From NCBI RefSeq assembly GCF_014695385.1, contig NZ_JACJOD010000010.1, forward strand, positions 62,001 to 126,000: 64,000 bases of DNA, given 5' to 3'. The stretch's first letter is position 1, and every line of letters begins with the position of its first letter. Source of the stretch: Trichocoleus sp. FACHB-46. GTDB taxonomy: Bacteria; Cyanobacteriota; Cyanobacteriia; FACHB-46. Shown here one piece after another: positions 8,037-17,541 of the stretch. The position numbers and the translations under genes are program-made. The notes under the pieces were generated by a model that worked only from the letters and a program-made list of their open reading frames with translations, was not told the DNA's origin and made no database searches.

Positions 8037-8435
8037 ATGAAACAAACTCTCACTCTGATAACGGCGATCGCGCTTTCTCTAGCCAGCACTGTTTCTGTTC
8101 GTGCTGCTTTGCCCGATCAAGAAACCTACGATTTTGTTACCGAGCGCTACAGCTTATTGCTAGAAGACACAAGAAGCGGCTGTAGCAACTATGCCAATCC
8201 TGCCACTCTGTCTCAAGCATCAGACAACTCACCCCTGCTGACTGTGAGAGTTCTTCAAATGCGCGGAGAAGGTGGCGGTTCCCTGTGTAACGGGGTCTTT
8301 GAGTTCAAGCAGTTGAATGTGAATTGCCAAACAGCAGAGGTCATGTACCGTGACCTAATCGGCTCACCTGCTAACTGGACCGAGCAACCCTACCAAAATG
8401 AAGATCTGGCGAATAAGGTTTGTTCGCTACTTTAA
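8037..8435 (+). CDS. Small secreted cysteine-containing protein
   Basis: Protein of 132 residues from the ATG at 8037, preceded by AAGG. A signal peptide is clear: basic MKQ, a hydrophobic core to about residue 20, and an Ala-X-Ala-like end (VRA/ALPD). The mature part has four cysteines (in GCSN, LCNG, NCQT, VCSL), enough for two disulphides in the periplasm. I recognise no family. The open frame extends further upstream into the divergent hydrolase gene, but that extension lacks the signal peptide at its N terminus and is rejected. Confidence 0.7.
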   Translation: MKQTLTLITAIALSLASTVSVRAALPDQETYDFVTERYSLLLEDTRSGCSNYANPATLSQASDNSPLLTVRVLQMRGEGGGSLCNGVFEFKQLNVNCQTAEVMYRDLIGSPANWTEQPYQNEDLANKVCSLL

Positions 8436-8488
8436 TGAGTGGAGACAAAATTGCTCCATACACTTGAGAGAATTGTTGAAAAAGCAGT

Positions 8489-9757
8489 ATGGCCCCTAGA
8501 AACTCCACGTCATGGGATGCAGGCCGATTTCTAAAAACGTTGGCCTACTTTGATGTCATTCCATTTTTTAGTTGCTTACAACGACTGTTCAAAGGCCAGC
8601 CTCAGCATCCGATCAATTCCCCAACTGGAGCAAAGCGCATGGGTGTGGTTTTAGTGGCAGGCGCAACCAGCGCTCTGGGGCAGCAAGTCGTTCAGCGGTT
8701 ACTCGCGCAAGGGTATCAAGTGCGATCGCTAGTACCCGATTTGCAGCGAGGGCAAGCAATGGGAACACAGGCAGATTTGCTTGTGGCCAACTTGACTCAA
8801 ACCGAAACGCTAACTCCGGAGGCTTTGGGCAATATTGACGCGATCGTTTATTACTCTGCCGCGGTGCCATCTGCTAGCACCAATGCTTCCTATTCAACCG
8901 CATCCTTGAGCACGCAAAATTTGGTACAAGCTGCTGCTCCTGTCCTAAGCCAGCCTGGAGAAACAACCTTTTTTGATTTCACTTACCCCTCTACAAGTCT
9001 AAAAGAGCTTTGGGGCGCGGTTGACGATGTGGTGATGGGCGGAGTGAGCCAAAGCGAGGTGCACCTCAGCGACAGCAGTGCCTTATTTGTAGGCAATGTC
9101 TCAACTGCCAACTCCGGTGGATTTGCTTCCATCCGCACTCGTAACTTCTCATCCGCGATCGCCCTAGGCAATTACCAAGGCATCAAGCTACGAGTCAAGG
9201 GTGATGGCAACCGCTATAAGTTTCTGCTGCGAACTGAGGAAAAATGGGATGGTGTCGCTTATTCCCATTCCTTTGATACCGTTTCTGATCAATGGATGGA
9301 TATTGAAATCCCCTTCAGTGCTTTAGTTCCAGTCTTCCGGGCTAAAACTGTACCTAACGATGGCCCGATCGACCCCAACCGCATCTGCTCCTGCCAGTTC
9401 ATGCTGAGCAAGTTTGAGTATGACGGAGCCTTGAACCCTCAATTTACTCCTGGCCCCTTTCAGCTCGAAATTGCCTCTGTCAAAGCTTACGGCGGACCTA
9501 CCCTACCTCAGTTTGTCTTGCTTAGCGTCGCCACCTCTCTCCAGCTCCAGAGTGATTCAACGTCCCTTTCACAAGACGAAGAACGGGTGCGATCGAGTGG
9601 CATTCCACACACGATTATTCGTCTCTACCAATCAACAAAATTAACAGGTGATCGCTCTCAAGAGACAGTCAATCCAAAAGATATTGCTGAGTTGTGCGTA
9701 CAGGTTTTAGCACAACCCGAAGCTTGCAATCGTACTTTTGAAAAAGCGGTGAATTGA
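8489..9757 (+). CDS. Atypical SDR with inserted CIA30 domain (HCF173-like)
   Basis: An NAD(P)-binding Rossmann start (VVLVAGATSALG, residues 53-64) is interrupted by a CIA30 domain (about 160-330; landmark WGAVDDVVMGGVS). The Rossmann fold then resumes with SGIPHTIIRLYQ near 370. No YxxxK active site is seen, so it is probably not an oxidoreductase. The SDR-CIA30-SDR order is that of plant HCF173, needed for psbA translation and photosystem II assembly. The cyanobacterial counterpart is likely to have a related role, which is inference. About 422 residues; a 50-residue N-terminal extension precedes the Rossmann fold. Confidence 0.82.
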   Translation: MAPRNSTSWDAGRFLKTLAYFDVIPFFSCLQRLFKGQPQHPINSPTGAKRMGVVLVAGATSALGQQVVQRLLAQGYQVRSLVPDLQRGQAMGTQADLLVANLTQTETLTPEALGNIDAIVYYSAAVPSASTNASYSTASLSTQNLVQAAAPVLSQPGETTFFDFTYPSTSLKELWGAVDDVVMGGVSQSEVHLSDSSALFVGNVSTANSGGFASIRTRNFSSAIALGNYQGIKLRVKGDGNRYKFLLRTEEKWDGVAYSHSFDTVSDQWMDIEIPFSALVPVFRAKTVPNDGPIDPNRICSCQFMLSKFEYDGALNPQFTPGPFQLEIASVKAYGGPTLPQFVLLSVATSLQLQSDSTSLSQDEERVRSSGIPHTIIRLYQSTKLTGDRSQETVNPKDIAELCVQVLAQPEACNRTFEKAVN

Positions 9758-9838
9758 GGGTGATATTGAGAGAGCGATCGCTCCTCAAACAGGTAAGGTA
9801 GGGATCAGAATCCATTGATTAAAGCATCCTGAACCCTA

Positions 9839-10261
9839 ATGCAACCCCTGCCAGAGCTGACAGTTGAAGCAGCGCACAAAATCCTTCAAACCTTTACTTG
9901 TATCGAGCAAGACGCTACCGAGTCCCTACCCTCAAATGCTCTAGTTCGGCAAGCACTCCTATTCGTGACGAATCTTTGCGACTATCAGATGTTCGGTATT
10001 TGTGCTGATACCCTGACTCAGGGTTTAGCCGCTCTCAAGAGTTATTTGCCAGCCTTGGGCTACAACGCAGACGAAGTAACAGTGGACTCGATCGAGGGGC
10101 CAACTTACATCAAATTCAACTCTAAAACAGGCTTATGCTATGCCAGCCCTTACCCAGGCTCTCATCGCGGAGTTTTGGTTTCCTGCCAGTCGGCTCTGAG
10201 TAATGGCATCAATGAAACCTATGGGCACTTACCCTTAGATTTATTCCTAGAAGCTGCGTGA
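9839..10261 (+). CDS. DUF1824 family protein
   Basis: Soluble protein of 140 residues that I recognise as DUF1824, a family nearly confined to cyanobacteria and of unknown function. Landmarks are LCDYQMFGICAD (about 46-57), the IKFNSKTGLCY segment, and GVLVSCQS near residue 115. There are no membrane segments. It follows the HCF173-like gene on the same strand by about 80 bases and converges on the linker-like gene with a 4-base gap. Confidence 0.78.
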   Translation: MQPLPELTVEAAHKILQTFTCIEQDATESLPSNALVRQALLFVTNLCDYQMFGICADTLTQGLAALKSYLPALGYNADEVTVDSIEGPTYIKFNSKTGLCYASPYPGSHRGVLVSCQSALSNGINETYGHLPLDLFLEAA

Positions 10262-10265
10262 GTTT

Positions 10266-10982
10266 CTAAAGTATCGCTTTACGCAAAGCCCGACGCTGCT
10301 CCATTGAAAGCGCTGCTACCACCTGCCCAGGGTCAGAAGATTCAAACAACTTCACTAGATCCCAGAGTTCTCCATCTTCATCTTGAGAACTAAGGGGAGC
10401 TAAGACTTCATCAGCTTCAGGATGGCGACACACGCCTCCATCGCAATTAAGCCCTAACTGATGCCAGTAATGAGTCGGAACGCCCCAACCCCGCTGACCA
10501 AAATGCTCGTGATTCAACAATTGAGATTCTAAATATGCCTTGGGAGACGCATAATACTTCTGCTCCCGTGGGTAAGGCACAGTGAAGCAGCCAAAAGCCT
10601 TCCGATACTCTTCTGAATCAAGTATGGTGGTCACGAACTGACCCACTCCTTGCTTCATCAAAATATCGCAATAAAGTTGGATTTCTTCTTGATTCATGGG
10701 AGCGCGGCCCATGAACTTTTTGAAGCACCAATCTAAGAACTTGAGATTAGAAGCGTGGTGATAAAAAGCTTGCAGAAAAACTTCTGAATGACCTAATTCT
10801 TTGAGAAACCGTCTCACTCCAATTTTATCTTTCAAGAAATTTTTCTCAATTTGAGCCAGACTCTGACGCTCGTAGGCATAGGGTTGTCGCTCTAGCACTT
10901 GGCGATAAATTTGAGTCAAAGCAAAGCGACGCTCTTCTTGGGAAGAGTGGCGGCTGACTGTAATCGGCTGAACTTGGTTCAT
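10266..10982 (-). CDS. Phycobilisome linker-domain protein, orphan
   Basis: A phycobilisome linker-polypeptide domain occupies about residues 10-140: the RxFALTQIYRQVLERQPY opening, a FLKELGHSEVF block, and the LDSEEYRKAFG end. A distinct C-terminal tail of about 90 residues follows, with a CDGGVC motif. I use the ATG at 10982 (238 residues); an upstream start at 11030 is possible. It lies 71 bases downstream of a phycobiliprotein-like gene on the same strand, and the two are probably one operon. It is not next to cpc, apc or cpcG genes in this window, so its partner is most likely the neighbouring protein. Confidence 0.85.
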   Translation of the reverse strand: MNQVQPITVSRHSSQEERRFALTQIYRQVLERQPYAYERQSLAQIEKNFLKDKIGVRRFLKELGHSEVFLQAFYHHASNLKFLDWCFKKFMGRAPMNQEEIQLYCDILMKQGVGQFVTTILDSEEYRKAFGCFTVPYPREQKYYASPKAYLESQLLNHEHFGQRGWGVPTHYWHQLGLNCDGGVCRHPEADEVLAPLSSQDEDGELWDLVKLFESSDPGQVVAALSMEQRRALRKAIL

Positions 10983-11053
10983 TGTGGGTTTCCCGTAAAG
11001 GTATTGAGGTGAAATACCTGAATCGGGCATATGGAGTTAGGAAAGCTTTGTGG

Positions 11054-11530
11054 TTAAGCGTGGGACTGAAGTGATTGCAGCACAATATCGAGGTAGGGGC
11101 GTACCAAACTACCACTAGCAGGAGACAAACCGCTAGTAATGGCTTCTTGTAAAGCGCGATAGGCGATCATGCATTGGCTAGTTTTGCGGTGGGCTAGCAA
11201 AATTGTGTCGAGCCAAGACATCATTTGTTCTTTAAAGAAAACTTCATCGTCTCGCAGAATTGAGACAGCAATATAGCGCAAAACCTCGGTCATGTCGTAC
11301 TTACAGCGCTGACCATGTTGCTGAATAATTTCTGGGTAAGCTTGAGCTAACTTACGCAGGGATTGTAGAACCAGCTTGTCGCTTTGATCGCGCAACTGCT
11401 GATAGGTTTCTAAACGGACTTTGTAACTTTGGAGATATTGTTCTAGCGGGTCCAACTCGCGAGAGCTGAGATAGCGACCATCCGCTTCCAAAATATTTTT
11501 TTCAAGCGTGTGATTGAGAGTATGCATCAT
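11054..11530 (-). CDS. Phycobiliprotein-like protein (allophycocyanin family), orphan
   Basis: Globin-fold phycobiliprotein relative of 158 residues. The N-terminal ILEADGRYLSSRELDPLEQYL aligns by eye with allophycocyanin alpha. The RCKYDMTEVLRYI block keeps the bilin-attachment Cys (C76) and the bilin-contacting Asp (D79), but the usual Arg between them is Tyr. Bilin binding is therefore possible. Later regions diverge from true ApcA/ApcB, arguing for a specialised role in assembly, repair or sensing rather than bulk light harvesting. It is first in a likely two-gene operon with the linker-domain gene. The family is secure, the function inferred. Confidence 0.85.
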   Translation of the reverse strand: MMHTLNHTLEKNILEADGRYLSSRELDPLEQYLQSYKVRLETYQQLRDQSDKLVLQSLRKLAQAYPEIIQQHGQRCKYDMTEVLRYIAVSILRDDEVFFKEQMMSWLDTILLAHRKTSQCMIAYRALQEAITSGLSPASGSLVRPYLDIVLQSLQSHA

Positions 11531-11775
11531 GGTTCGGCGCTGAACTAAGTCACTTTAGAAGCACTGCTTCTTCAGACTGCCCTGCCACAATAACTAGCTC
11601 AACAGATTGCAGTGATTCTTAATACAATCTTTTTGCCGCTTGTACATAGTGCAAGAATTACGGGTTGAGAGGTTAGCCTGCATCAAGAGACCATGCAGGT
11701 TTACTGAAGAACAAGTTAGCCTAGGGGTAGGTAAGTGCTTGGAATCAACCATCAACAGACAGGTCAGCCAAAGCA

Positions 11776-12255
11776 ATGAATTGGATTTTAAGTTTAGTTG
11801 GAAAAGCCCTTGGGATCGCATTGCTCTTTAGCGGTGGCACCGTTTCTACTGCCATCTTGTTAGGTATTGCTGCGAGTCATGCTACAGGGGGGATTCTAGC
11901 GCTGCTCTCTATGTTGCTGGTTTTCTTTGGCTTAGCACCTGCCTTGATTGGCGCTGGCTTGCTGTTTCTAGGGGTATCGGCGAAACGACGGCTGATCCGA
12001 GAGCGATTTTTTCAAACTTTGCACATTAAGCAAGGCCGATTATCTTTGTTAGATTTTTCAGCGGCAGCTCGTTTGGAACCTGCGATCGCTCGTCGGCATT
12101 TAGACGGCTGGGCTAAAGAATTTGATGCGACGTTTGAAGTGAGTGACGAAGGCGAAATCTACTATGTATTTGGTGGCGTTTCACCCTCGTTCTATAACCG
12201 TGACCCGCTCCCTTCGCTCAATTACTGGGTTCGTCGGCTAGAAGAAATTTTCTAG
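11776..12255 (+). CDS. Membrane protein with cytoplasmic winged-helix-like domain
   Basis: Protein of 159 residues. Two hydrophobic segments (about 5-32 and 38-67) are followed by a basic hinge (KRRLIRER) and a soluble domain. In that domain SLLDFSAAARLEPAIARRHLDGWA followed by the beta-hairpin EVSDEGEIYYVF looks like a winged helix. It resembles conserved cyanobacterial proteins of unknown function; a membrane-tethered nucleic-acid or protein-binding role is inference. It is divergent from the phycobiliprotein-like gene across a 245-base gap. Start ATG is preceded by only a weak ribosome site. Confidence 0.65.
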   Translation: MNWILSLVGKALGIALLFSGGTVSTAILLGIAASHATGGILALLSMLLVFFGLAPALIGAGLLFLGVSAKRRLIRERFFQTLHIKQGRLSLLDFSAAARLEPAIARRHLDGWAKEFDATFEVSDEGEIYYVFGGVSPSFYNRDPLPSLNYWVRRLEEIF

Positions 12256-12594
12256 ACCTGAAATTGGCCTAACGCTGGCTCAGAAGTTTTAGTGCTTGGG
12301 TTCGTGGCCGTATCTCTAACAGGCCCCTATGCATTGAAATATCCTGGGCTGGCAATTAGATAAACTTATCTAGTCACCACCTAAAAGAAAAATGTTTTTC
12401 TAGGCTGTAAGTTGCTTGGGATCATTTACTTGTAAGCCTTTTAGGCAAGCCTAGCTGGAGACTTTTAAGTCAGCGATCGCATCTTTGGGCCTTATGGGTT
12501 AATATCTTTAACTAAGCCCAAGGTTACAAATTGATTGCTGTGTTCTTCATATTTTGTTACAAAAGGTGAAGAGCTGTTTCAATTGAGAACCTGC
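12256..12594. other. 339-base gap without a recognised gene
   Basis: Between the winged-helix-like membrane protein and the DUF2993 gene. It contains a HIP1 octamer near 12473 and a short imperfect hairpin near 12430-12450. I see no tRNA, strong terminator or credible ORF. The promoter of the DUF2993 gene presumably lies here. Confidence 0.5.
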
Positions 12595-13395
12595 ATGTTT
12601 GGCGGTCTTTCTGGTTTGACAACTCCTCCCGGCTCAGGCACCGACTTTGGTGAGCGTATGCTCAACACGGTTGCCAGCCAAAGTATTCGTCATCTGTTTA
12701 CCCAGAGCGAATCAGTGGAGGTTGCTGTCCGTTGCTTCCCTTCCAGCAAACTCCTCCAGGGCAGCATTGACAGCTTCAAGATGAGCGGTCGTGGCCTCAT
12801 CATCCGTAAGGATTTTTGGGTCGAGGAAATGTCATTTGAAACGGATGCAGTTTCAATTGATTTTGGGTCAATTTTGGGTGGCAAAATCCGTTTAAAGCAG
12901 TCAACCCAAGCTGTGGCTCAAGTCACCTTGACCGAAGACGGCATCAACCAAGCGTTTCAGTCTGAGCTGGTACAAAAGCGTCTGCAAAATCTCACGATGC
13001 CGGAATTAACCAACCTGTCTGGGGGAGAGCCAGTTTCATTTCGGGAAGTGCAGCTACAATTGCTGCCCGATAATCAAGTCAAAATCTTGGCTAAAACTGA
13101 TTTACCTAACTGTGATGCTGTTCCAGTTAGTATGACTGCGACCCTTGATGTGGAAAGACGACGACGGATTTTGTTTCAAAATTCTCAGTTTGAGCCAGAG
13201 GCGGTGGATGAATCCTTACGCGCTATCTCTGAAATTTTGACTAAAGCCTTTGCTCAAGTGCTGAATGAAATGGTTGATCTCGATCGCTTCAACTTAGATG
13301 GAGTGATGATGCGGATCAATCGTTTGGAGACTCAAGGTAAAAAGCTGATTTTTAGTGGTTATGCTCAGATCGATCGCTTCCCAGGCAACGGTTAG
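12595..13395 (+). CDS. DUF2993 protein (LmeA-like, lipid-binding family)
   Basis: Protein of 266 residues from the ATG at 12595, where the conserved cyanobacterial opening MFGGLSGLTTP begins; a longer frame from TTG at 12535 adds unconserved residues. The following ERMLNTVASQSIRHLF and SSKLLQGSIDSF segments are typical of DUF2993. The actinobacterial member LmeA binds phospholipid and acts in mannan elongation. There is no obvious signal peptide here, so the protein may sit on the inner face of a membrane. It precedes the ExbB-like gene by about 110 bases on the same strand. Confidence 0.82.
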   Translation: MFGGLSGLTTPPGSGTDFGERMLNTVASQSIRHLFTQSESVEVAVRCFPSSKLLQGSIDSFKMSGRGLIIRKDFWVEEMSFETDAVSIDFGSILGGKIRLKQSTQAVAQVTLTEDGINQAFQSELVQKRLQNLTMPELTNLSGGEPVSFREVQLQLLPDNQVKILAKTDLPNCDAVPVSMTATLDVERRRRILFQNSQFEPEAVDESLRAISEILTKAFAQVLNEMVDLDRFNLDGVMMRINRLETQGKKLIFSGYAQIDRFPGNG

Positions 13396-13503
13396 TTGCT
13401 TTTGAATTGGGAGCCTAGAGGTGAGCGATCGCGTCTCGAACTCAAGTCTGAACTGGTAAGCTGTTCAAGGTGAACTTGTTTCTCTTCTTGAAGCTGATCT
13501 AGC

Positions 13504-14151
13504 ATGGCATTCGCGAACTTATTTATCTTAGGCGGCGTTGTAATGTGGCCATTGTTGGGATTTTCGATCCTGGCAGTGGCTTTGATTTTGGAGCGAGCTG
13601 CCTTTTGGTTCCGGATTACCCAACGGCAAGACCGTGTAGTGCGCGAAGCGCTGAGCTTATACAAGCGCAGTCCTCAAGCGGCATTTCAGAGACTAGAGCA
13701 GAATGCTGATCTGCCCATCACTCGCATTTTTTTGACTGCGATGGAACTAGAGCAGCCCTCACCAGAGGAATTTCGCTTGGCTTTAGAAAGTGCGGCCCAA
13801 GCGGAGCTGCCCTTGCTCAAGCGCTTTAATACCATCTTTGAGACGATCATTAGCATTGCACCCCTCCTAGGCCTGCTGGGGACCATTTTGGGCTTGATTG
13901 GCTCTTTTGCCTCGTTGCGGGTCGGAGATTTGGGGGGTACTAATGCCACTGGGGTAACGGCTGGCATTAGTGAAGCCTTGATTTCTACTGCCTCTGGATT
14001 AATTGTGGCTATCTTTACGCTGCTATTTGCCAATACGTTCCGAGGGTTATATCAACGGCAAATTGCGCTCATTCAAGAATACGGCGGGCAGTTGGAATTG
14101 TTGTATCGCCGCCGCTATGAGCGAGATGACTTGCCCTATGCTTCTTCTTGA
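13504..14151 (+). CDS. MotA/TolQ/ExbB proton-channel family protein
   Basis: Proton-channel subunit of 215 residues with three membrane helices: about 5-30, 118-142 (ISIAPLLGLLGTILGLIGSF) and 158-180. The long cytoplasmic loop between helices 1 and 2 is typical of ExbB/TolQ. It would couple proton flow to outer-membrane transport or envelope work through an ExbD/TolR partner. No exbD lies beside it: the flanking genes are DUF2993 upstream and a convergent histidine kinase downstream. The partner must be encoded elsewhere, or the protein works with something else. Confidence 0.85.
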   Translation: MAFANLFILGGVVMWPLLGFSILAVALILERAAFWFRITQRQDRVVREALSLYKRSPQAAFQRLEQNADLPITRIFLTAMELEQPSPEEFRLALESAAQAELPLLKRFNTIFETIISIAPLLGLLGTILGLIGSFASLRVGDLGGTNATGVTAGISEALISTASGLIVAIFTLLFANTFRGLYQRQIALIQEYGGQLELLYRRRYERDDLPYASS

Positions 14152-14223
14152 GCTGCGATCGCTCCACTGTTAAAGCTTGAGAACAGAATTTAGCAGGAGT
14201 AGGGGGATTCACCTTGGAGATGT

Positions 14224-17214
14224 CTAAACTTCCGTAGGTTTAGAGGTGGGCGGCCAACTGACCTCGCCTTTCGGTAACTGGGCTTGCAGATGTACGGTGA
14301 AAACGGTGCCTACTCCGACTTGAGATTTGAAGCTGATACTGCCGTCATGCATTTCAACGAGCTGGCGTGTCAAAGCTAGTCCTAACCCAGTTCCTTCGTG
14401 CTTACGGTTTAAGGCGCTGTCAATTTGCTGAAAAGCTTCAAACAGCAAGTGATGCTTGTCTGCCGCAATGCCAATGCCTGTATCTTCTACCTCGATGGTG
14501 ACTATATTGCCATCGCACCGCAGCCGCAACCAAACTTGGCCGCCTACAGGGGTGAACTTAATAGCATTCGATAACAGATTCAAGAGAATTTGTTTAACTC
14601 TGCGCTGATCTCCTACAAAGCGATCGCATTTTTGTAGACCTACTAAATCAGTCGTCAAAACTAATTTTTGGCCATGTGCCTTTTCACTCAAGGAGGCAAC
14701 ACTTTGTTCGGCCACTTCTTGCAGAGAAAATCGACTGATTTGTAGGGAAGCTTTGCCCGCTTCAATCTTGGATAAATCTAAAATATCGTTAATTAATTGA
14801 AGTAAATGAGTGCCGCTGTTGTGAATAATGCCTAGATACTCACTTTGCTTAGGAGTTAACGAACCAAAGAGTCGATTCAGCAGTGCAGAAGACATGCCAA
14901 TGACTGAAGTGAGAGGCGTACGCAGCTCGTGGCTCATGGTCGCTAAAAATTCGCTCTTAGCTTGACTGGCTTTACAAGCAGCAGTTAAAGCGTCTTGAAG
15001 CTGCTCGGTTCGCTCCGATAGCGCTTGGCGAGTTTCAATCAGCTCGGTGATGTCCCGTGAAGTACCAAGTAGGCCATAAACTTCGCCATCTGGTTTTTTG
15101 AGCGGCACTTTGAAGGTGTCTAGATGACGCATCCCGCTTGGAAAGACAATGGTTTCTTGCGTGTGCAACGTCTGACCCGATTGAAATACTTGCAAATTTT
15201 GTTCAGCAAAATGGTTGAGCAAGTTGCTAGGTAGACAACCAAAAATTGATTGGCCTTGAATATTTTGGCGGTCTTCGTAACCAATGGACTTGGCAAATGC
15301 GTGATTGCAAAACGATAAAGTCATGCCCTCTCGATGCATGACAAAAATGTGATCGGGTAGAGCATCAAAGAAGTATTCTAGCTCTGCGGTTCGTTGGGCA
15401 ACCTGCGCTTCTAAAGTTTGGTTGTGTTGCTGAATCTGTTGGTAAAGGGTGGCTTGGTGAATGGCGATCGCTAGTTGATCCGCCACGGTCGTTAGCAGTT
15501 CCACTTCTGACTCATGCCAGTAGCGTGGGTAGTGGTCCTGGCGGAACGAAATGCAGCCCCAGAGCTTTTGGTGATAATGAATCGGCACCATTAACCAAGC
15601 TCCGGAAACCTGACTCGGTGGCTTTTCTGGATGCCAGGGTCGGAGGGTACGGGCGTCGCTGACTTGTACCGTTTGCAGGTTACGTAGGCGAGCGGAGTGA
15701 GGATGAATGGGGGCAAAAACCGTGGCATCCACGGTGGAGGATGCTTCTGGCTGCAACCGATACTCCGTTTGCACTTGCCAGTCTTGAGGGTCTTCAAGAT
15801 ATTGAAAAATGCTACAGCAATCAACTACCACCAGTTGCCCCAACTCCATCACTACTGTTTCAAAAATATGAGACAGGTCTAGTGAGGCTCGAATTTGGGC
15901 TACGAGGCGATTGACCAGAGCCGCTCGTTGTACTCGTTCTTCGGCTTGTTGGTAAACCAAAGCTTGATAGAGCACTTGCTCAATTTGGTGGATCACCATG
16001 TGGAGCAAATACATTTCTTCGGGTTGCCAAATGCGATCGCGCTCCCATTGCTCAATGCAAAGAAACCCTCCTACCCATTTATCAGCATGCTTCGGGTGAG
16101 ATTGGGTCCAACTGGAGAGCGCTGCTCTGGCAACTCCAGACTCGCGAATTTCCGTATGCTCCGCTAGCAGAGGAAATTCATCAGATACCCAAGTGCTCAG
16201 GTGGTGATGCTTGTGAATGAGCTGCTCTACGGTTGCCCAAGCAGGATAATGGGTGTGGCGGTCCCCAGTCAGCAGTTCGGGCGATCGCGCGATCGCACCC
16301 CAGATAACACGCTGATCTTTAGCGCTATAAAAAGCAATCAGGCAACGACTGACATTAAAAATTGTCCGAATTACTTCAGCAGAGCGGCGCAGAATCGTTT
16401 GCGGCTCTAAGGAACTACTACTGACATGCAACAGTTCATGCAGAAGTTTTTCCTGCTGCAACCAATGAGGTTGTTGATAGATAGTTTTGGTATTGGGCCG
16501 AGCCGCCACAGCTTGGGAGTTTGGACTCATGCTGTGATTAGTTGGGGTTAGTGCTTGAGGCTTTGCACCATTCGCTTCTAGGGCCATCAGCAGCCTTAAT
16601 GTAATCTCACTTTGCAACTCTGGGGCATTGCTCTGGGCTACCCAGCTAGCGATCGCTGTCTCAAAAGCAGGTGCGATCGCCGCTACAGTCGAGGTCTGGG
16701 GTTGTAAATGGGCACAAAACTTGCTGATCTCACTTGAGTCGTAAATCAGCTCAATTTGATACAAAGGCTCTAAGTCTGCGCGGTTAGCTTCTAAAGGTAG
16801 AGAACAGCCTGCTTGAAACAAAATGCTGAAGCGATCGCTGATACCCAAGATGAAAACTAACGGGGTCTGAGAGGGCGACTGACGAGTTTCGAGGTGAGTT
16901 GGTAAGCGCTCTAAGTCTAAGTGGCAGGCAAGCCAACCATTGGAGCCTTCCTCTCCACTGACCCAGGTTGATTGAGGCTGGCTTCTGCCTTCTGGCTTGA
17001 ACTTAAAATAGCTATTGGGGTGGGTTGCAGGAGGTTGTAGCAAGCTTAGTTCAGCGCCAGTTTTTAGCTCCAAACCTAGCTGGCAGGGTGTTACTTGAGG
17101 ATTTTGAGAACTAAAAAGCACCAGGTGCAGATCCGGTAACGCTGTTAAAAACTCCAGCAATGCGGAGCCCAAGGCCACACAGGAAGACTGTTTCAACGCA
17201 CACTTATTATTCAT
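14224..17214 (-). CDS. Sensor histidine kinase: unknown N-domain, two GAFs, PAS
   Basis: Transmitter of 996 residues from the ATG at 17214 (a TTG at 17250 would add 12). The order is an unrecognised N-terminal region (about 1-240), two GAF domains (about 265-430 and 440-600), a short coiled coil, a PAS domain (about 615-730), then HisKA and HATPase. The phosphoacceptor is in SHELRTPL (His near 762), and ATP-binding boxes NAIKF, DTGIG and GTGLGL follow. No receiver domain or membrane helix is seen, so it is a soluble kinase that must phosphorylate a separate regulator. GAF2 has a Cys in VDCCSIFQY but not in a known bilin-lyase motif. Confidence 0.93.
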   Translation of the reverse strand: MNNKCALKQSSCVALGSALLEFLTALPDLHLVLFSSQNPQVTPCQLGLELKTGAELSLLQPPATHPNSYFKFKPEGRSQPQSTWVSGEEGSNGWLACHLDLERLPTHLETRQSPSQTPLVFILGISDRFSILFQAGCSLPLEANRADLEPLYQIELIYDSSEISKFCAHLQPQTSTVAAIAPAFETAIASWVAQSNAPELQSEITLRLLMALEANGAKPQALTPTNHSMSPNSQAVAARPNTKTIYQQPHWLQQEKLLHELLHVSSSSLEPQTILRRSAEVIRTIFNVSRCLIAFYSAKDQRVIWGAIARSPELLTGDRHTHYPAWATVEQLIHKHHHLSTWVSDEFPLLAEHTEIRESGVARAALSSWTQSHPKHADKWVGGFLCIEQWERDRIWQPEEMYLLHMVIHQIEQVLYQALVYQQAEERVQRAALVNRLVAQIRASLDLSHIFETVVMELGQLVVVDCCSIFQYLEDPQDWQVQTEYRLQPEASSTVDATVFAPIHPHSARLRNLQTVQVSDARTLRPWHPEKPPSQVSGAWLMVPIHYHQKLWGCISFRQDHYPRYWHESEVELLTTVADQLAIAIHQATLYQQIQQHNQTLEAQVAQRTAELEYFFDALPDHIFVMHREGMTLSFCNHAFAKSIGYEDRQNIQGQSIFGCLPSNLLNHFAEQNLQVFQSGQTLHTQETIVFPSGMRHLDTFKVPLKKPDGEVYGLLGTSRDITELIETRQALSERTEQLQDALTAACKASQAKSEFLATMSHELRTPLTSVIGMSSALLNRLFGSLTPKQSEYLGIIHNSGTHLLQLINDILDLSKIEAGKASLQISRFSLQEVAEQSVASLSEKAHGQKLVLTTDLVGLQKCDRFVGDQRRVKQILLNLLSNAIKFTPVGGQVWLRLRCDGNIVTIEVEDTGIGIAADKHHLLFEAFQQIDSALNRKHEGTGLGLALTRQLVEMHDGSISFKSQVGVGTVFTVHLQAQLPKGEVSWPPTSKPTEV

Positions 17215-17541
17215 TGTAAAAACAACATAGCCTGTGTCTAAAATGGGCAACCTGATGGAGATGCTGACGATAAAGATGACTCATAAAATCTTGCGGTTAG
17301 AGTAGCAGGGAGATAAAACTCACTGGTTGGGCTACTCTAAACTCGGTAGATTCTTAAACTTAATCAATAGCGTTATAGGGTAGGCAGGCTCAGCTTTAAT
17401 CTAAAGTTTTCCCGCCATAGGTGATGTATCAATTTATATCAAGCTCTAACCCAATGCTGTTTGTAACTTTTTGACCCGCGTTTCTCCTGTAGAAATTGTT
17501 CCCTATAACTAGAGAGATACAACGCCTACCAGTAGAAGGAC
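17215..17541. other. 327-base gap upstream of the histidine kinase
   Basis: Lies between two minus-strand genes, the HD protein upstream and the kinase downstream. No ORF, tRNA or obvious terminator is visible. It presumably holds the kinase promoter. Confidence 0.4.

Noticed and set aside
14224-17214. Bilin-binding (cyanobacteriochrome) GAF domain
   Set aside because: Cysteines are present in GAF2 but not in a chromophore-lyase motif such as CHxH or DXCF.
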